Positions 39,692 through 48,138 of a stretch of 64,000 bases of DNA are shown piece by piece (within the stretch, counting starts at the first letter, position 1; each line of letters begins with the position of its first letter). The stretch comes from Dyadobacter chenwenxiniae (GTDB taxonomy: Bacteria; Bacteroidota; Bacteroidia; Cytophagales; Spirosomataceae), in contig NZ_CP094997.1 of assembly GCF_022869785.1 (NCBI RefSeq), positions 2,852,001 to 2,916,000 on the forward strand, written 5' to 3'. The position numbers and the translations under genes were made by a program. Under the pieces are notes generated by a model that saw nothing but the letters and a program-made list of their open reading frames with translations, did not search any database and was not told the origin of the DNA.

Positions 39692-40978
39692 ATGAATGAA
39701 GATATCCTGAGTTTTATATGGCGATTCCAATATTTCGCTGCGGAAGCATTATACACCGATGAAGGCAGCCAGCTTTCCATTATCCGAACAGGCCATAGGA
39801 ACGGCAATTCCGGCCCGGACTTTTCCGAAGCACGCGTTGTGATCGGCGAATTTCAGTGGATCGGCAGTATCGAAATCCATGTAAAATCATCGGATTGGTA
39901 TTTACATGACCACGAAACGGACCCTGCTTATGAAACGGTAATCCTGCATGTGGTTTGGGAAAATGACCGGCCGGTTGTAAGGCGTGATGGCACTTTACTG
40001 CCTACACTCACATTGAAAGGAATTGTAAAAAAGTCCGTTTTGGAGCGGTATACCCAGTTGCAGGACGAAACCGAGACGATTCCCTGTGCGCCCATGTTCG
40101 CGCAGGTCAATGAAATTCAAAAATACGGGATGCTTGACCGGACTTTACTCGAAAGGTTGGACAAAAAGGCCAGCCTGGTGATGGAGTTACTGGCCAGAAA
40201 CAACAACGACTGGGAAGAAACCGCCTACCAGTGGCTCGCAAGGAACTTTGGATTCAAATTAAATGATGCACCATTCACACGCCTGACTGAAATTGTAACC
40301 TGGAAAATTATCCGGAAACACCGCGACAAATTATCCCAGATTGAAGCATTGCTTTTTGGCTGTGCAGGACTTATCCCAATCGAATCCAACGATTTTTACA
40401 TCCGCCAGCTGCGAACGGAATATCAGTTTTTGAGTGCCAAATACGGATTAAAAACTCAGCAGATGAATGGTCACGAATGGAAAAACCTGCGCATGCGGCC
40501 AGCAGGGTTTCCTACCGTGCGCCTCGCTCAATTTGCGCGGCTGATACACAAAAACGGCAGTTTGTTTTCTGAAATTATTTCCACTTCTGCCTTTTCATCT
40601 TTGCAGGCCATGTTTCATACTGAACAGTCTGATTACTGGCAGGATCATTATCTATTTGAGAAAAAATCAAAAGGGAAAGTGCCATTTCTGGGAAAAGACT
40701 CTGTTAATCTGCTTATTATCAATGGTGCTGTGCCCCTTTTGGTCGGTTATGCCAAGCATAGGCAACAACCGGAACTGCTGGAAAAAGCAATTTACTGGCT
40801 ATCCGAAATCGGCGCGGAAAAGAACCGCATCACGAGGGAATGGGAAATGTTAGGAATGAAAGTGACAACTGCCGCTGATTCACAGGCGCTTATTGAATGG
40901 TATAATCATTACTGTACATTCCGGAAATGCCTGGAATGTACAGTTGGGGCAACATTGATTCGCTCCGTCAGCCTTTAA
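39692..40978 (+). CDS. DUF2851 family protein
   Basis: A 428-residue soluble protein of the Bacteroidota family DUF2851. Its N-terminus (ILSFIWRFQYF, GHRNGNSGPDFSEARV, IEIHVKSSDWYLHDH) is highly characteristic, followed by ILHVVWENDRPV. The PDF-EA and EIHVKSSDW elements resemble a PD-(D/E)XK nuclease core, so a nuclease-like fold is plausible but unproven. The C-terminal half is helical and has CxxYxC-like cysteines near the end (YCTFRKCLECTVG). It overlaps the next convergent small gene by 11 bases. Confidence 0.88.
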   Translation: MNEDILSFIWRFQYFAAEALYTDEGSQLSIIRTGHRNGNSGPDFSEARVVIGEFQWIGSIEIHVKSSDWYLHDHETDPAYETVILHVVWENDRPVVRRDGTLLPTLTLKGIVKKSVLERYTQLQDETETIPCAPMFAQVNEIQKYGMLDRTLLERLDKKASLVMELLARNNNDWEETAYQWLARNFGFKLNDAPFTRLTEIVTWKIIRKHRDKLSQIEALLFGCAGLIPIESNDFYIRQLRTEYQFLSAKYGLKTQQMNGHEWKNLRMRPAGFPTVRLAQFARLIHKNGSLFSEIISTSAFSSLQAMFHTEQSDYWQDHYLFEKKSKGKVPFLGKDSVNLLIINGAVPLLVGYAKHRQQPELLEKAIYWLSEIGAEKNRITREWEMLGMKVTTAADSQALIEWYNHYCTFRKCLECTVGATLIRSVSL

Positions 40979-41168
40979 CCAGGTTCACGCCCGTAAGCAA
41001 GAAAACCGTTCCGACCAAAAACGGAACCACAGATTCCCATTTGGAGACAGTAAGTCCTAGTACCGGCTTGTCGGATAAAAATGCAATGCAGGCAAATAAC
41101 AGGACCGAAATGCCTAAGATTGTGAGAAGTGCGCCAAAGAAGCGTTTAAACTGCGTATTGTTTTCCAT
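40968..41168 (-). CDS. Small two-span membrane protein (66 aa)
   Basis: A 66-residue protein with two hydrophobic helices (residues 11-31 and 45-64) joined by a short loop (SDKPVLGLTVSKWESV). It fits small conserved Bacteroidota membrane proteins that lack a function. The first four residues and an FKRFF stretch precede the first helix. It precedes nothing obvious on its strand, and its end overlaps the DUF2851 gene tail by 11 bases. Confidence 0.65.
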   Translation of the reverse strand: MENNTQFKRFFGALLTILGISVLLFACIAFLSDKPVLGLTVSKWESVVPFLVGTVFLLTGVNLVKG

Positions 41169-41191
41169 TTAGTTGTAATGAGGAGTCAGAT

Positions 41192-42610
41192 TTATGATTG
41201 TAAAGTTAAGCCCATTTTTTCGCCCTCTTGCACCATATATGCGTAGGCAGGATCAAATTCGTTCTGGATAATGCCTTCCAGAATTGCTTCCCGCACGATT
41301 TCTTTGATAATGCCCACTTCTTTCGCCGGTTTTAAACCAAAAGCCTGCATGATCATTTCGCCGGTGATAACGGGTTGGAAGTTGCGCAGCTTGTCGCGTT
41401 CTTCGAGGTCTTTCAATTTCTGTTCCACCAGATCAAAATTGTGCAAATAGCGCTTCACTTTGTCGGGATTTTTGGAAGTGATATCAGCGCGGCAAAGCTT
41501 CATTAATGCTTCGATGTCTTCGCCTGCTTCCACCAGCAAACGCCGCATGGCCGAGTCGGTTATTTCTTCTTTGGACAAAACAATGGGTCTTAAATGCAAC
41601 CGAACGAGCTTTTTCACAAAACGCATTTTCTCATTCAAAGGCAATTTCATCCGCCTGAAAATAACCGGCACCATACGCGCACCGACTTCTTCATGGTTAT
41701 GGAAAGACCAGCCAATGCGTTTGTCAAACTTTTTGGTAGCAGGTTTGGCAATGTCGTGCAGGATTGCCGCCCAGCGCAGCCAGAGGTCGTCCGTGTGCTG
41801 CGACACATTGTCCAGCACTTGCAATGTGTGGTAAAAGTTATCCTTATGTCCTTTGCCGTCAATGGTTTGCACGCCCAGCAACTCGATCATTTCAGGAAAG
41901 ATGATCTGTAAAATGCCTGCGTGATAAAGTAATTTGAAGCCGTAGGAAGGTGTCGGTGAAAGAATTATTTTGTTCAATTCATCCGAAATGCGCTCCATCG
42001 AAACAATCTCAATGCGATCTTTCATTTTAATGATCGCGTCGAATGTATTGGGTTCGATATCAAAGTTGAGCTGGCTCGCAAACCGGATCGCGCGCATCAT
42101 GCGCAGCGGATCGTCGGAGAAAGTAATTTCCGGTTCAAGCGGCGTGCGGATGATTTTTTTTCTGATATCCCTAATGCCGTCAAAAGGGTCTACGAGCTCG
42201 CCTAATGTTCCTTTATTGAGGCTGATGCCCATCGCATTAATCGTAAAATCCCGGCGGTTCTGGTCGTCGCTAAGCGTTCCGTCTTCCACCGCCGGTTTTC
42301 GCGACTCTGCACGGTAAGATTCTTTGCGGGCGCCTACAAACTCGATTTCCAGCTCGCCCTGCCTGATCTGCGCTGTTCCAAAAGTCTTGTATATGCTCAC
42401 AAAAACATCCGGTCCCAGCTGGCTGGCGACCATTTCAGCCAGCTCAATGCCGCTTCCGATCGAAACGATGTCGATGTCCTTACTATTCCGTTTGAGTATC
42501 AGATCCCTTACAAATCCACCGATTACATATGCCTCCACTCCCAGCTCCGCGGCAGCCTTCGCCACAATTTCAAGAATCGGATACTGGATTAACTGCTCTT
42601 TAAAATTCAT
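41192..42610 (-). CDS. cca: CCA-adding tRNA nucleotidyltransferase with HD domain
   Basis: Adds or repairs the 3' CCA of tRNAs. A 472-residue class II polymerase: VIGGFVRDLIL and KDIDIVSIGS (catalytic Asp pair) at about residues 30-52, RRDFTINAM around 140, the RNA-binding arm DDPLRMMRAIRFASQL around 165-185, and an HD domain with AAILHDIAKPATK around 280 and FHNHEEVGA. The C-terminal region carries the usual EERDKLR segment. The -7 box at 42615-42622 is only 4 bases ahead of the ATG, implying a very short leader. Confidence 0.95.
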   Translation of the reverse strand: MNFKEQLIQYPILEIVAKAAAELGVEAYVIGGFVRDLILKRNSKDIDIVSIGSGIELAEMVASQLGPDVFVSIYKTFGTAQIRQGELEIEFVGARKESYRAESRKPAVEDGTLSDDQNRRDFTINAMGISLNKGTLGELVDPFDGIRDIRKKIIRTPLEPEITFSDDPLRMMRAIRFASQLNFDIEPNTFDAIIKMKDRIEIVSMERISDELNKIILSPTPSYGFKLLYHAGILQIIFPEMIELLGVQTIDGKGHKDNFYHTLQVLDNVSQHTDDLWLRWAAILHDIAKPATKKFDKRIGWSFHNHEEVGARMVPVIFRRMKLPLNEKMRFVKKLVRLHLRPIVLSKEEITDSAMRRLLVEAGEDIEALMKLCRADITSKNPDKVKRYLHNFDLVEQKLKDLEERDKLRNFQPVITGEMIMQAFGLKPAKEVGIIKEIVREAILEGIIQNEFDPAYAYMVQEGEKMGLTLQS

Positions 42611-42614
42611 GCGG

Positions 42615-42622
42615 CAAAGGTA
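42615..42622 (-). promoter_or_regulatory. Candidate -7 box of cca
   Basis: TACCTTTG on the minus strand, a perfect TAnnTTTG match. It ends 4 bases before the cca ATG, so the transcript would be nearly leaderless. Confidence 0.45.
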
Positions 42623-42657
42623 AAGATTTCTTGTTCTGCCTGACTTGAAGAATAAAA

Positions 42658-43020
42658 TTATCGGGTGAGCTGGTAGTCACCAATGAGGCTGTTGGCGGAT
42701 AAATGCAGACGTGAGGCAAGATTACGGATCATGTCCACACTTAATTTTCTCTTTTTGTTTAAAATTTCGGAAACTCTGCTTTTGCCACCGATTGCATCAA
42801 TCAAATCAACCTGCTTCAACTGCATTTCCTCCATCCGTATTTTGATTGCTTCGATTGGGTCAGGTGCTTCAATCGGATAATATTGCTGCTCATAGGCATC
42901 GATCAGTAGTGCAAGAACATCCGCTTCATCACTTTCCGGCGTTCCTATGGGCGAATCGAAAAGGATTTCCATGCGTTTGAGCGCTGCCTGATAATCGTCC
43001 TTTGTTTTAATGAGTTTCAT
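42658..43020 (-). CDS. higA: HigA-type antitoxin, XRE-family regulator
   Basis: A 120-residue antitoxin. The N-terminal half (about 1-55) is the toxin-binding part with EADVLALLIDAYEQQYYPIE; the C-terminal half is an XRE helix-turn-helix (MQLKQVDLIDAIGGKSRVSEILNKKRKLS). This toxin-neutralising, self-repressing HigA form follows its toxin gene by 4 bases, the reverse order to most TA pairs and the usual one for HigBA. It probably binds the promoter at 43341-43348. The symbol is by family resemblance. Confidence 0.88.
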   Translation of the reverse strand: MKLIKTKDDYQAALKRMEILFDSPIGTPESDEADVLALLIDAYEQQYYPIEAPDPIEAIKIRMEEMQLKQVDLIDAIGGKSRVSEILNKKRKLSVDMIRNLASRLHLSANSLIGDYQLTR

Positions 43021-43024
43021 AATG

Positions 43025-43321
43025 TCAGATCAAATTAGCGTCAATTAAATCATATTCCTGATGCGTTCCGATAAATCGGACAAATGCCCATTGTTTCTCA
43101 AAATTGAACTTTACAACAAGTCTGTATGCATCGCCTTTCACATTAAAAACAACCCTGCCTTCTTTAAGAAAGCTAGCGGAAGCATAAGTTTGCTTAATGT
43201 CCGCAGGTGTTTTCCAACCAGCATTGCAAGCTGTGTCGTACCAGGTTTTTAAATATTGTTCGGTTTCCGGATGCGATTCCCAGTATTCTCGTAGTGTGCT
43301 TTTAGCAAAGATGCGTTCCAT
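43025..43321 (-). CDS. higB: HigB-type mRNA interferase toxin
   Basis: A 98-residue RelE-superfamily toxin that cleaves mRNA on the ribosome. The sequence has the N-terminal RIFAKSTLREYWESHPETEQYL, the beta-strand core VVFNVKGDAYRLVVKFNFEKQWAFVRFIGTHQEYD, and the catalytic Arg/Lys/His set (R in YRLVVK, H in GTHQEYD). It is the first gene of the higBA operon, with its own -7 box 20 bases ahead. It lies next to cca, without any mobile-element remnant. Confidence 0.9.
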   Translation of the reverse strand: MERIFAKSTLREYWESHPETEQYLKTWYDTACNAGWKTPADIKQTYASASFLKEGRVVFNVKGDAYRLVVKFNFEKQWAFVRFIGTHQEYDLIDANLI

Positions 43322-43340
43322 CTTAATTTTATTGACGACA

Positions 43341-43348
43341 CAAAGATA
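43341..43348 (-). promoter_or_regulatory. Candidate -7 box of higBA
   Basis: TATCTTTG on the minus strand (TAnnTTTG), 20 bases before the higB ATG. Autoregulation by HigA is expected here. Confidence 0.5.
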
Positions 43349-43540
43349 TGAAAAGTTCCCAAATCAAGAACTTTTCATTCAGAAAGCAAGCATGTTATGA
43401 TTTTCAACATATAGGAAGCATTCTCAGCCCGACAAATAATTCAACCAGGCCCTTTAATAATCGGTTTCCTCAGCCGGCTCAACCCAAAGATAAATTGCTG
43501 ACAGGTCAAAATTACTGCACCCGGGCAAAGCAACTACTCT

Positions 43541-45136
43541 ATGGGACCTTCCTTAATAGCGCACTTGATATTGAATTGGCGGACGACTTGCTGTTTTCTT
43601 TTTATTATATGTTGCTACATTTCTTCCTCTTACCTTTTGGTGTACTGCATTCATCACGACGAACATTTTCAAATCATCGAATTTGCAAATTTCAAAAGAG
43701 GAATGATCAGCAACAATCATCTCCCCTGGGAATTCAATGCGGCTCTGCGTCCATCATTACAACCAGCGATCGCATACGCTATGCTTAATGTTATGCAATC
43801 CCTAAGGTTAACAGACCCGTTTCATCAAGCGTTTATATTCCGTGTATTCAGCTCTCTGATCTTTTTATACAGCTCGCTCAGACTTTACAAGACCTTTTCA
43901 AATGAAATAACATCGCCCTTTTTACAAAAGGTTTTCTTTTTTCTGAGCTTTTTCTTTTACATGTTTCCGATTTCCGGCGTCAGGTTTTCGTCTGAAAACA
44001 TGAGCGCCTGCTCATTTGTTTTGGGATTTACCATCATTTTTCCTTTGTTGTTTGCCACTGGGCCAGAGACTCTGGATAAGAAAAAACTGATTTTAACCGG
44101 TGCAATTTTCGGCATTTCATTTCTATTCCGTTATCAAAGTGCAATTCTGATTGGCGGACTGGCAAGCTGGCTAATGGTATATCAATATCGGCGCTTTTCC
44201 GATTGGCTTGTTGTGTTTGCCGGATTCTTAATTGTTTGTTTACTGGGGGTTGTACTTGACTACTGGCTTTATGCAAAATGGGTTTTTTCTGCTTACAACT
44301 ACCTTAATTTCAATATTATAGAAAGCGGATCGGCTGCTTTCGGCATAAGTCCGTGGCATTTTTATATCACTTCTATTGATCTGAGAAAATGGATGATTCC
44401 GCTCAATATTTCGCTGATCATGCTAGTACTGCTGTTCTTGCTGGTTCGTCCAAAGCACCCGGTCAGCTGGGTCTTTTATCCTTTTCTGCTCGTCCATTCC
44501 TTAATTGCTCACAAGGAGACGCGCTTCGTTTACCCAATTCTCATTTATTTGCCGTTCATCGTCACCTCCTCTCTGCAGTTCCTATCCGATCGCTTTCAGC
44601 ATCAAAGGTTTAGGTTCCGGCCTTTGATCGGTCTATTGATGATTATAAATTCATTTGCTTTTGTAGCGACAACAGTAAGTGTAGGAGATAACTCAACTGA
44701 AATTTTCAAGTTTATTCGAAAGTTGCCGGATAAGCCGATCAAAGTTTACTATACAAATTCCTTCTTTTTCTACACATTGAATAATGGATCAAAGAATATA
44801 ACCCCCCATTTTTATAAAGATCGGCATGTGATAGATATGGAACTCGTTTCCATGAGTATTGGCAAAAACGTTCATAATGTGCTCGTACACCCGGACACAC
44901 TGACGTATATTGTATTGGATAAGAACCAGCAGGAGGAATTTGGCGATAGTCTCAAATTAGTTTTTGATCCGCAACCAGAGTTAGTAAGAACCCTGAATTA
45001 TCGCAATTGGATGAGACAGGGTCCGAGTCTCTGGAAACTATACGAGTTGAAACCAGCAAAATCGGCTACTAAATCCTTAGCGGTTCACCATGAAAAATGC
45101 CGTCCTCGGAAACCGATCAAACAACTCATCCTTTAA
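43541..45136 (+). CDS. GT22/Alg9-like mannosyltransferase, integral membrane
   Basis: A 531-residue multi-span membrane glycosyltransferase of the GPI/Alg9 mannosyltransferase kind, using a lipid-linked sugar donor. The donor-site signature HHDEHFQIIEFANF occurs near residue 37 in the first periplasmic loop, with the acidic DE typical of GT-C enzymes. Hydrophobic helices continue to about 400 (FFLSFFFYMFPISG, AHKETRFVYPILIYLPFI), then a soluble C-terminal part. The start is uncertain: the first 30 residues are atypical, so a frameshift or a later start is possible. Its 3' end overlaps the convergent globin gene by 60 bases. Confidence 0.75.
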   Translation: MGPSLIAHLILNWRTTCCFLFIICCYISSSYLLVYCIHHDEHFQIIEFANFKRGMISNNHLPWEFNAALRPSLQPAIAYAMLNVMQSLRLTDPFHQAFIFRVFSSLIFLYSSLRLYKTFSNEITSPFLQKVFFFLSFFFYMFPISGVRFSSENMSACSFVLGFTIIFPLLFATGPETLDKKKLILTGAIFGISFLFRYQSAILIGGLASWLMVYQYRRFSDWLVVFAGFLIVCLLGVVLDYWLYAKWVFSAYNYLNFNIIESGSAAFGISPWHFYITSIDLRKWMIPLNISLIMLVLLFLLVRPKHPVSWVFYPFLLVHSLIAHKETRFVYPILIYLPFIVTSSLQFLSDRFQHQRFRFRPLIGLLMIINSFAFVATTVSVGDNSTEIFKFIRKLPDKPIKVYYTNSFFFYTLNNGSKNITPHFYKDRHVIDMELVSMSIGKNVHNVLVHPDTLTYIVLDKNQQEEFGDSLKLVFDPQPELVRTLNYRNWMRQGPSLWKLYELKPAKSATKSLAVHHEKCRPRKPIKQLIL

Positions 45137-45448
45137 CTCCTTGCTGATTGGGAGCTCCCCCACTGCTTCGGACATGCATTGGAGCCAGGCGATGGCGTCG
45201 TCTTCGGTGATGACGTGGGGCATGTGGCGGGCGCGCATCATGGGGTGGCCGTGGATGTCGGAGTAGAGCTGTGGACCGCCTAAGAATTGGGTCAGGAAGA
45301 GACGCTGCTTTTCCTTTATTTCCTCTTTATCGCTTTTGAAAAGCCTGGAAATCAACGCGTGATTGAAAACCAAATCGTAAAATTTATCAGTCAGTTGTCG
45401 TAGCGCGGCGTCGCCGCCAATGCGCTCGTATAGGGAAGCTTCACTCAT
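45077..45448 (-). CDS. Group II truncated haemoglobin
   Basis: A 123-residue 2-over-2 globin. The family start YERIGGDAALRQLTDKFYD is clear, then LFLTQFLGGPQLYSDIHGHPMMRARHMPHVI, which holds the proximal-His segment (HMPHVI), and WLQCM with the G8 tryptophan of group II. It binds O2 or NO and may help detoxify NO or supply oxygen. It is encoded just downstream of the AMP nucleosidase (7-base gap) on the same strand and so may be co-transcribed. Its 3' end overlaps the mannosyltransferase gene. Confidence 0.92.
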   Translation of the reverse strand: MSEASLYERIGGDAALRQLTDKFYDLVFNHALISRLFKSDKEEIKEKQRLFLTQFLGGPQLYSDIHGHPMMRARHMPHVITEDDAIAWLQCMSEAVGELPISKELKDELFDRFPRTAFFMVNR

Positions 45449-45455
45449 TTCTCAA

Positions 45456-46229
45456 TTAGTTTTCAAACCGCAAATGTTTCACCGACGCACCAGATCTGGC
45501 GAGCTCGGTTAGTGACTCAATGCCGATTTCGAGGTGCATTTTGACGTAATTTGTGGTCACTTTTTTATCACTTTCTTCTGTTTTAACACCTTCCGGGACC
45601 AATGGATTGTCCGACACCAAAAGCAATGCGCCGTGCGGAATGGAATTGGCAAATCCAACAATAAAAATTGTCGCCGTTTCCATGTCAATGGCCATGGCCC
45701 GAATGTCCCGCAGATATTCTTTAAAACTATCGTCGTGTTCCCAAATTCTGCGGTTGGTGGTATAAACCGTCCCGGTCCAGTAATCCATTTTATGCTTGGC
45801 AATGCTGGCCGAAACTGTGCTTTGAAGTCGGAATGAAGGCAATGCCGGGATTTCCGAAGGCATATAATCGTCACTGGTCCCTTCCCCGCGAATGGCTGCG
45901 ATGGGCAAAATAAGATCCCCAACCTGCGTCTTTTTCAGTCCGCCGCATTTCCCTAAGAACAAAACTGCTTTGGGATTGATGGCCGATAAGAGATCCATCA
46001 CCGTGGCGGCCATCGGGCTTCCCATCCCGAAATTAATAATGGTAATGTCCTTGGCAGTAGCAGTTTGCATGGCCCTGCCCTGCCCTTTTACCTCCACATT
46101 AAACTTCTCCGCAAACATGGTCACGTAGTTCCCGAAGTTGGTCAGCAATATATAGTTTCCGAAATCTTCAACGGCCGTGCCCGTATAGCGAGGCAGCCAG
46201 TTTTCGACGATTTGTTCCTTTGTAGTCAT
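45456..46229 (-). CDS. amn: AMP nucleosidase
   Basis: Hydrolyses AMP to adenine and ribose 5-phosphate, a control point for adenylate pools. The 257-residue short bacterial form has a PNP-like fold: NFGMGSPMAATVMDLL (phosphate/ribose side), VLFLGKCGGLKKTQVGDLILP, DIRAMAIDMETATIF (Glu binding ribose) and SDNPLVPEGV (catalytic Asp). Uridine phosphorylase-like relatives are the main alternative; the IAAIRGEGTSDDYMPSE stretch is specific to Bacteroidota AMP nucleosidases. It is divergent from the HsdR-N gene. Confidence 0.9.
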   Translation of the reverse strand: MTTKEQIVENWLPRYTGTAVEDFGNYILLTNFGNYVTMFAEKFNVEVKGQGRAMQTATAKDITIINFGMGSPMAATVMDLLSAINPKAVLFLGKCGGLKKTQVGDLILPIAAIRGEGTSDDYMPSEIPALPSFRLQSTVSASIAKHKMDYWTGTVYTTNRRIWEHDDSFKEYLRDIRAMAIDMETATIFIVGFANSIPHGALLLVSDNPLVPEGVKTEESDKKVTTNYVKMHLEIGIESLTELARSGASVKHLRFEN

Positions 46230-46279
46230 GAATTCACTCGGTTTATTGGCTGCATTTGGTGTGATGCGTATCTTCGTTC

Positions 46280-46729
46280 ATGGAATCTCTGAACCTCCCG
46301 ACGTTTGCTTACAAAGTTAAGCACGTTAATGGGAAACCGCATATCTTCGACATTATACGCAGGAAATTCGTTTCACTCACGCCAGAGGAATGGGTAAGGC
46401 AGCATTTTATACATTTGCTGATCACGGAATACGGTTATCCCAAATCACTTTTCGCCGTAGAAACCGGCCTGCAATACAATACATTAGCGAAAAGAACAGA
46501 CATTATGATCCTGTCCGGCGAATCGTTGCCGTTTCTTTTGGTTGAATGTAAAGCACCTTTTATTTCTGTTAACGAGGCCACTTTTGCCCAGATCAGCCGC
46601 TATAACTTCACATTGCAACCTCAATATCTGGCTGTTACCAATGGCATGAGCCATTATTGTTTCAAGGCAGTCAACGGACAGATCCATTTTATGGACGATT
46701 TCCCTCAATACAGAGCGTTTAATAATTAA
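46280..46729 (+). CDS. Type I restriction HsdR N-terminal domain protein (solitary)
   Basis: A 149-residue protein equal to the HsdR_N nuclease domain found at the start of type I restriction enzymes, here without motor or other subunits. Core residues are present: EWVRQHFIHLLITEYGYP, VETGLQYNTLAKRTDIMIL (Asp of PD-(D/E)XK), and FLLVECKAPFI (ExK). It may be a stand-alone nuclease; the Bacteroidota form is widespread and of unknown role. It is a single gene divergent from amn, with a terminator-like hairpin after it belonging to the YceI gene on the other strand. Confidence 0.88.
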   Translation: MESLNLPTFAYKVKHVNGKPHIFDIIRRKFVSLTPEEWVRQHFIHLLITEYGYPKSLFAVETGLQYNTLAKRTDIMILSGESLPFLLVECKAPFISVNEATFAQISRYNFTLQPQYLAVTNGMSHYCFKAVNGQIHFMDDFPQYRAFNN

Positions 46730-46752
46730 AATTTTATTGGCATAAAAACAAA

Positions 46753-46782
46753 AACCTGCCCAACCAAAAGGTCGGACAGGTT
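46753..46782 (-). terminator. Rho-independent terminator of the YceI gene
   Basis: Thirteen-base arms (46753-46765 and 46770-46782) with two imperfect pairs and a 4-base loop; the minus strand continues into a T-run. It lies 37 bases after the YceI stop codon. Confidence 0.85.
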
Positions 46783-46818
46783 AACAATCTTAGCCATGAA
46801 AATTTATATGTCAGTCGA

Positions 46819-47442
46819 TTATTTTGAAGCAACTAACTTCACGTCGATGCTGAAATCATCGTTGATCATTTTGTCACCAAGGTTTTCAAAGAATGACTTG
46901 GAGTTGTATTTAATGTCGTATTTAGAACGGTCCACAACGATTTTACCAGTTGCTTCCGCGCCAGTTGCTGTTGTTTTTACAGTCACAGGGAATGTTACAG
47001 GTTTTGTGATGCCTTTGATAGTAAGGTCACCCGTAACTTCGTAAACGCCCGTTGATTTTGGTGTTGCTTTTGTCACTACAAATGTTGCAGTAGGGTGTTT
47101 TTCAACAGCGAAGAAATCATCAGATTTCAAATGGCCGATCAGTTTAGCATTGTATTCTTTGTCCGTAAGGTCGGTACAAGTGATGCTGTTAAGATCTGCA
47201 ACGAACTTACCGCCAGTCAATTTCGCGCCGTCCATTGTGATCGTTCCTTCTTTCAGGGCGATTTTGCCTGTATGCTCGCCAGTTACTTTTTTGCCCAACC
47301 AGGTAAGCTCGCTTTTAGAGGTGTTTACTTTCAAATTTGTCGCTTTTTTAACTTTGTCGTCTGCTGATACAGCGCCTGAAACGAAAAGAGCAACTGCGAC
47401 AGAAGCAAGGAAAAATTTAACGGATTTCATTGTAGTTTTCAT
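46819..47442 (-). CDS. YceI-family periplasmic lipid-binding protein
   Basis: A 207-residue exported protein with a Sec signal (MKSVKFFLASVAVALFVSGAVSA) and the YceI lipocalin-like barrel: SELTWLGKKVTGEHTGKI, FVADLNSITCTDL, HLKSDDFFAVEKHPTATF (H-rich motif of the family), and GDLTIKGITKPVTFPV. YceI proteins bind isoprenoid-type lipids in a hydrophobic channel. It is followed by a terminator. The upstream MarR gene, on the same strand, ends 75 bases before and may regulate it. Start at 47442 or 12 bases downstream (47430) is not decided. Confidence 0.92.
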   Translation of the reverse strand: MKTTMKSVKFFLASVAVALFVSGAVSADDKVKKATNLKVNTSKSELTWLGKKVTGEHTGKIALKEGTITMDGAKLTGGKFVADLNSITCTDLTDKEYNAKLIGHLKSDDFFAVEKHPTATFVVTKATPKSTGVYEVTGDLTIKGITKPVTFPVTVKTTATGAEATGKIVVDRSKYDIKYNSKSFFENLGDKMINDDFSIDVKLVASK

Positions 47443-47516
47443 TTTTAAATTAATTGATTGTTTTAATTATTGGGTAATTCATTTATTCGGCTATGTACTT
47501 TTGTGGGTTTATTATT

Positions 47517-47975
47517 TTAATGCTCAGCTTCCCGCAGTTTGTCCAGCAGTGCATTGATCTGATCAGCTTCTTCCGCTGAGATCACATTGAAGCGATCCTC
47601 CCACTCTTCCACATGCGGATCAAGGTCGTCAAGCAATTTCAGCCCCTCTTCCGTAATCACTACATCCACAGCCCGCCTGTCATTCGGGCAAGAAGACCGT
47701 TTAGCCAGATTCTTAGCCAGCAACTTATCGACAAGCCGGGAAGTGTTAGAATTTTTATCCAGCATTCTTTCCGTAATATCACTTACCTTGATCGGGTTCA
47801 GTTGCTGACCGCGCAAGATTCTCAGCACATTGTATTGCTGGCTTGTGATATCGTATTCTTTAAAAAATTCGAGTTGCTTATATTCCAGCCAATTGCTCGT
47901 ATAAATCAGGTTCAATGCGAGTCGCTGATAAGCGCTTCGAAATTTATTTTGTTTTATATCAGTTTCAATAGACAT
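47517..47975 (-). CDS. MarR-family transcriptional regulator
   Basis: A 152-residue winged-helix regulator: LNLIYTSNWLEYKQLEFFKEYDITSQQYNVLRILRGQ, KVSDITERMLDKNSNTSRLVDKLLAKNL (recognition helix), then the wing RRAVDVVITEEGLKLLDDL. The start at 47975 is chosen because the -7 box TACATTTG (47985-47992) covers the alternative upstream start. Ligand unknown; members of this type often sense lipids, phenolics or oxidants, and YceI is a frequent target. Confidence 0.9.
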   Translation of the reverse strand: MSIETDIKQNKFRSAYQRLALNLIYTSNWLEYKQLEFFKEYDITSQQYNVLRILRGQQLNPIKVSDITERMLDKNSNTSRLVDKLLAKNLAKRSSCPNDRRAVDVVITEEGLKLLDDLDPHVEEWEDRFNVISAEEADQINALLDKLREAEH

Positions 47976-47984
47976 AGCTGATTG

Positions 47985-47992
47985 CAAATGTA
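47985..47992 (-). promoter_or_regulatory. Candidate -7 box of the MarR gene
   Basis: TACATTTG on the minus strand (TAnnTTTG), 10 bases before the ATG at 47975. It excludes the TTG start at 47987. Confidence 0.5.
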
Positions 47993-48138
47993 TTTATGAT
48001 GTATATACATTTAATGTTACAACATCTATATATAAACGAATGGTTCACCAGCGGGAATAAAATTTGAAAAGAATTTAAGAAGTTGGTTGTAACCAGCTCT
48101 AAATATTTGACGGTCAGCACATAATTATCTCTGTTTAC

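Noticed and set aside
43348..43788. 146-codon frame overlapping the mannosyltransferase start
   Set aside because: The GT22 signature lies in the other frame; only a possible frameshifted N-terminus remains, noted as a finding.
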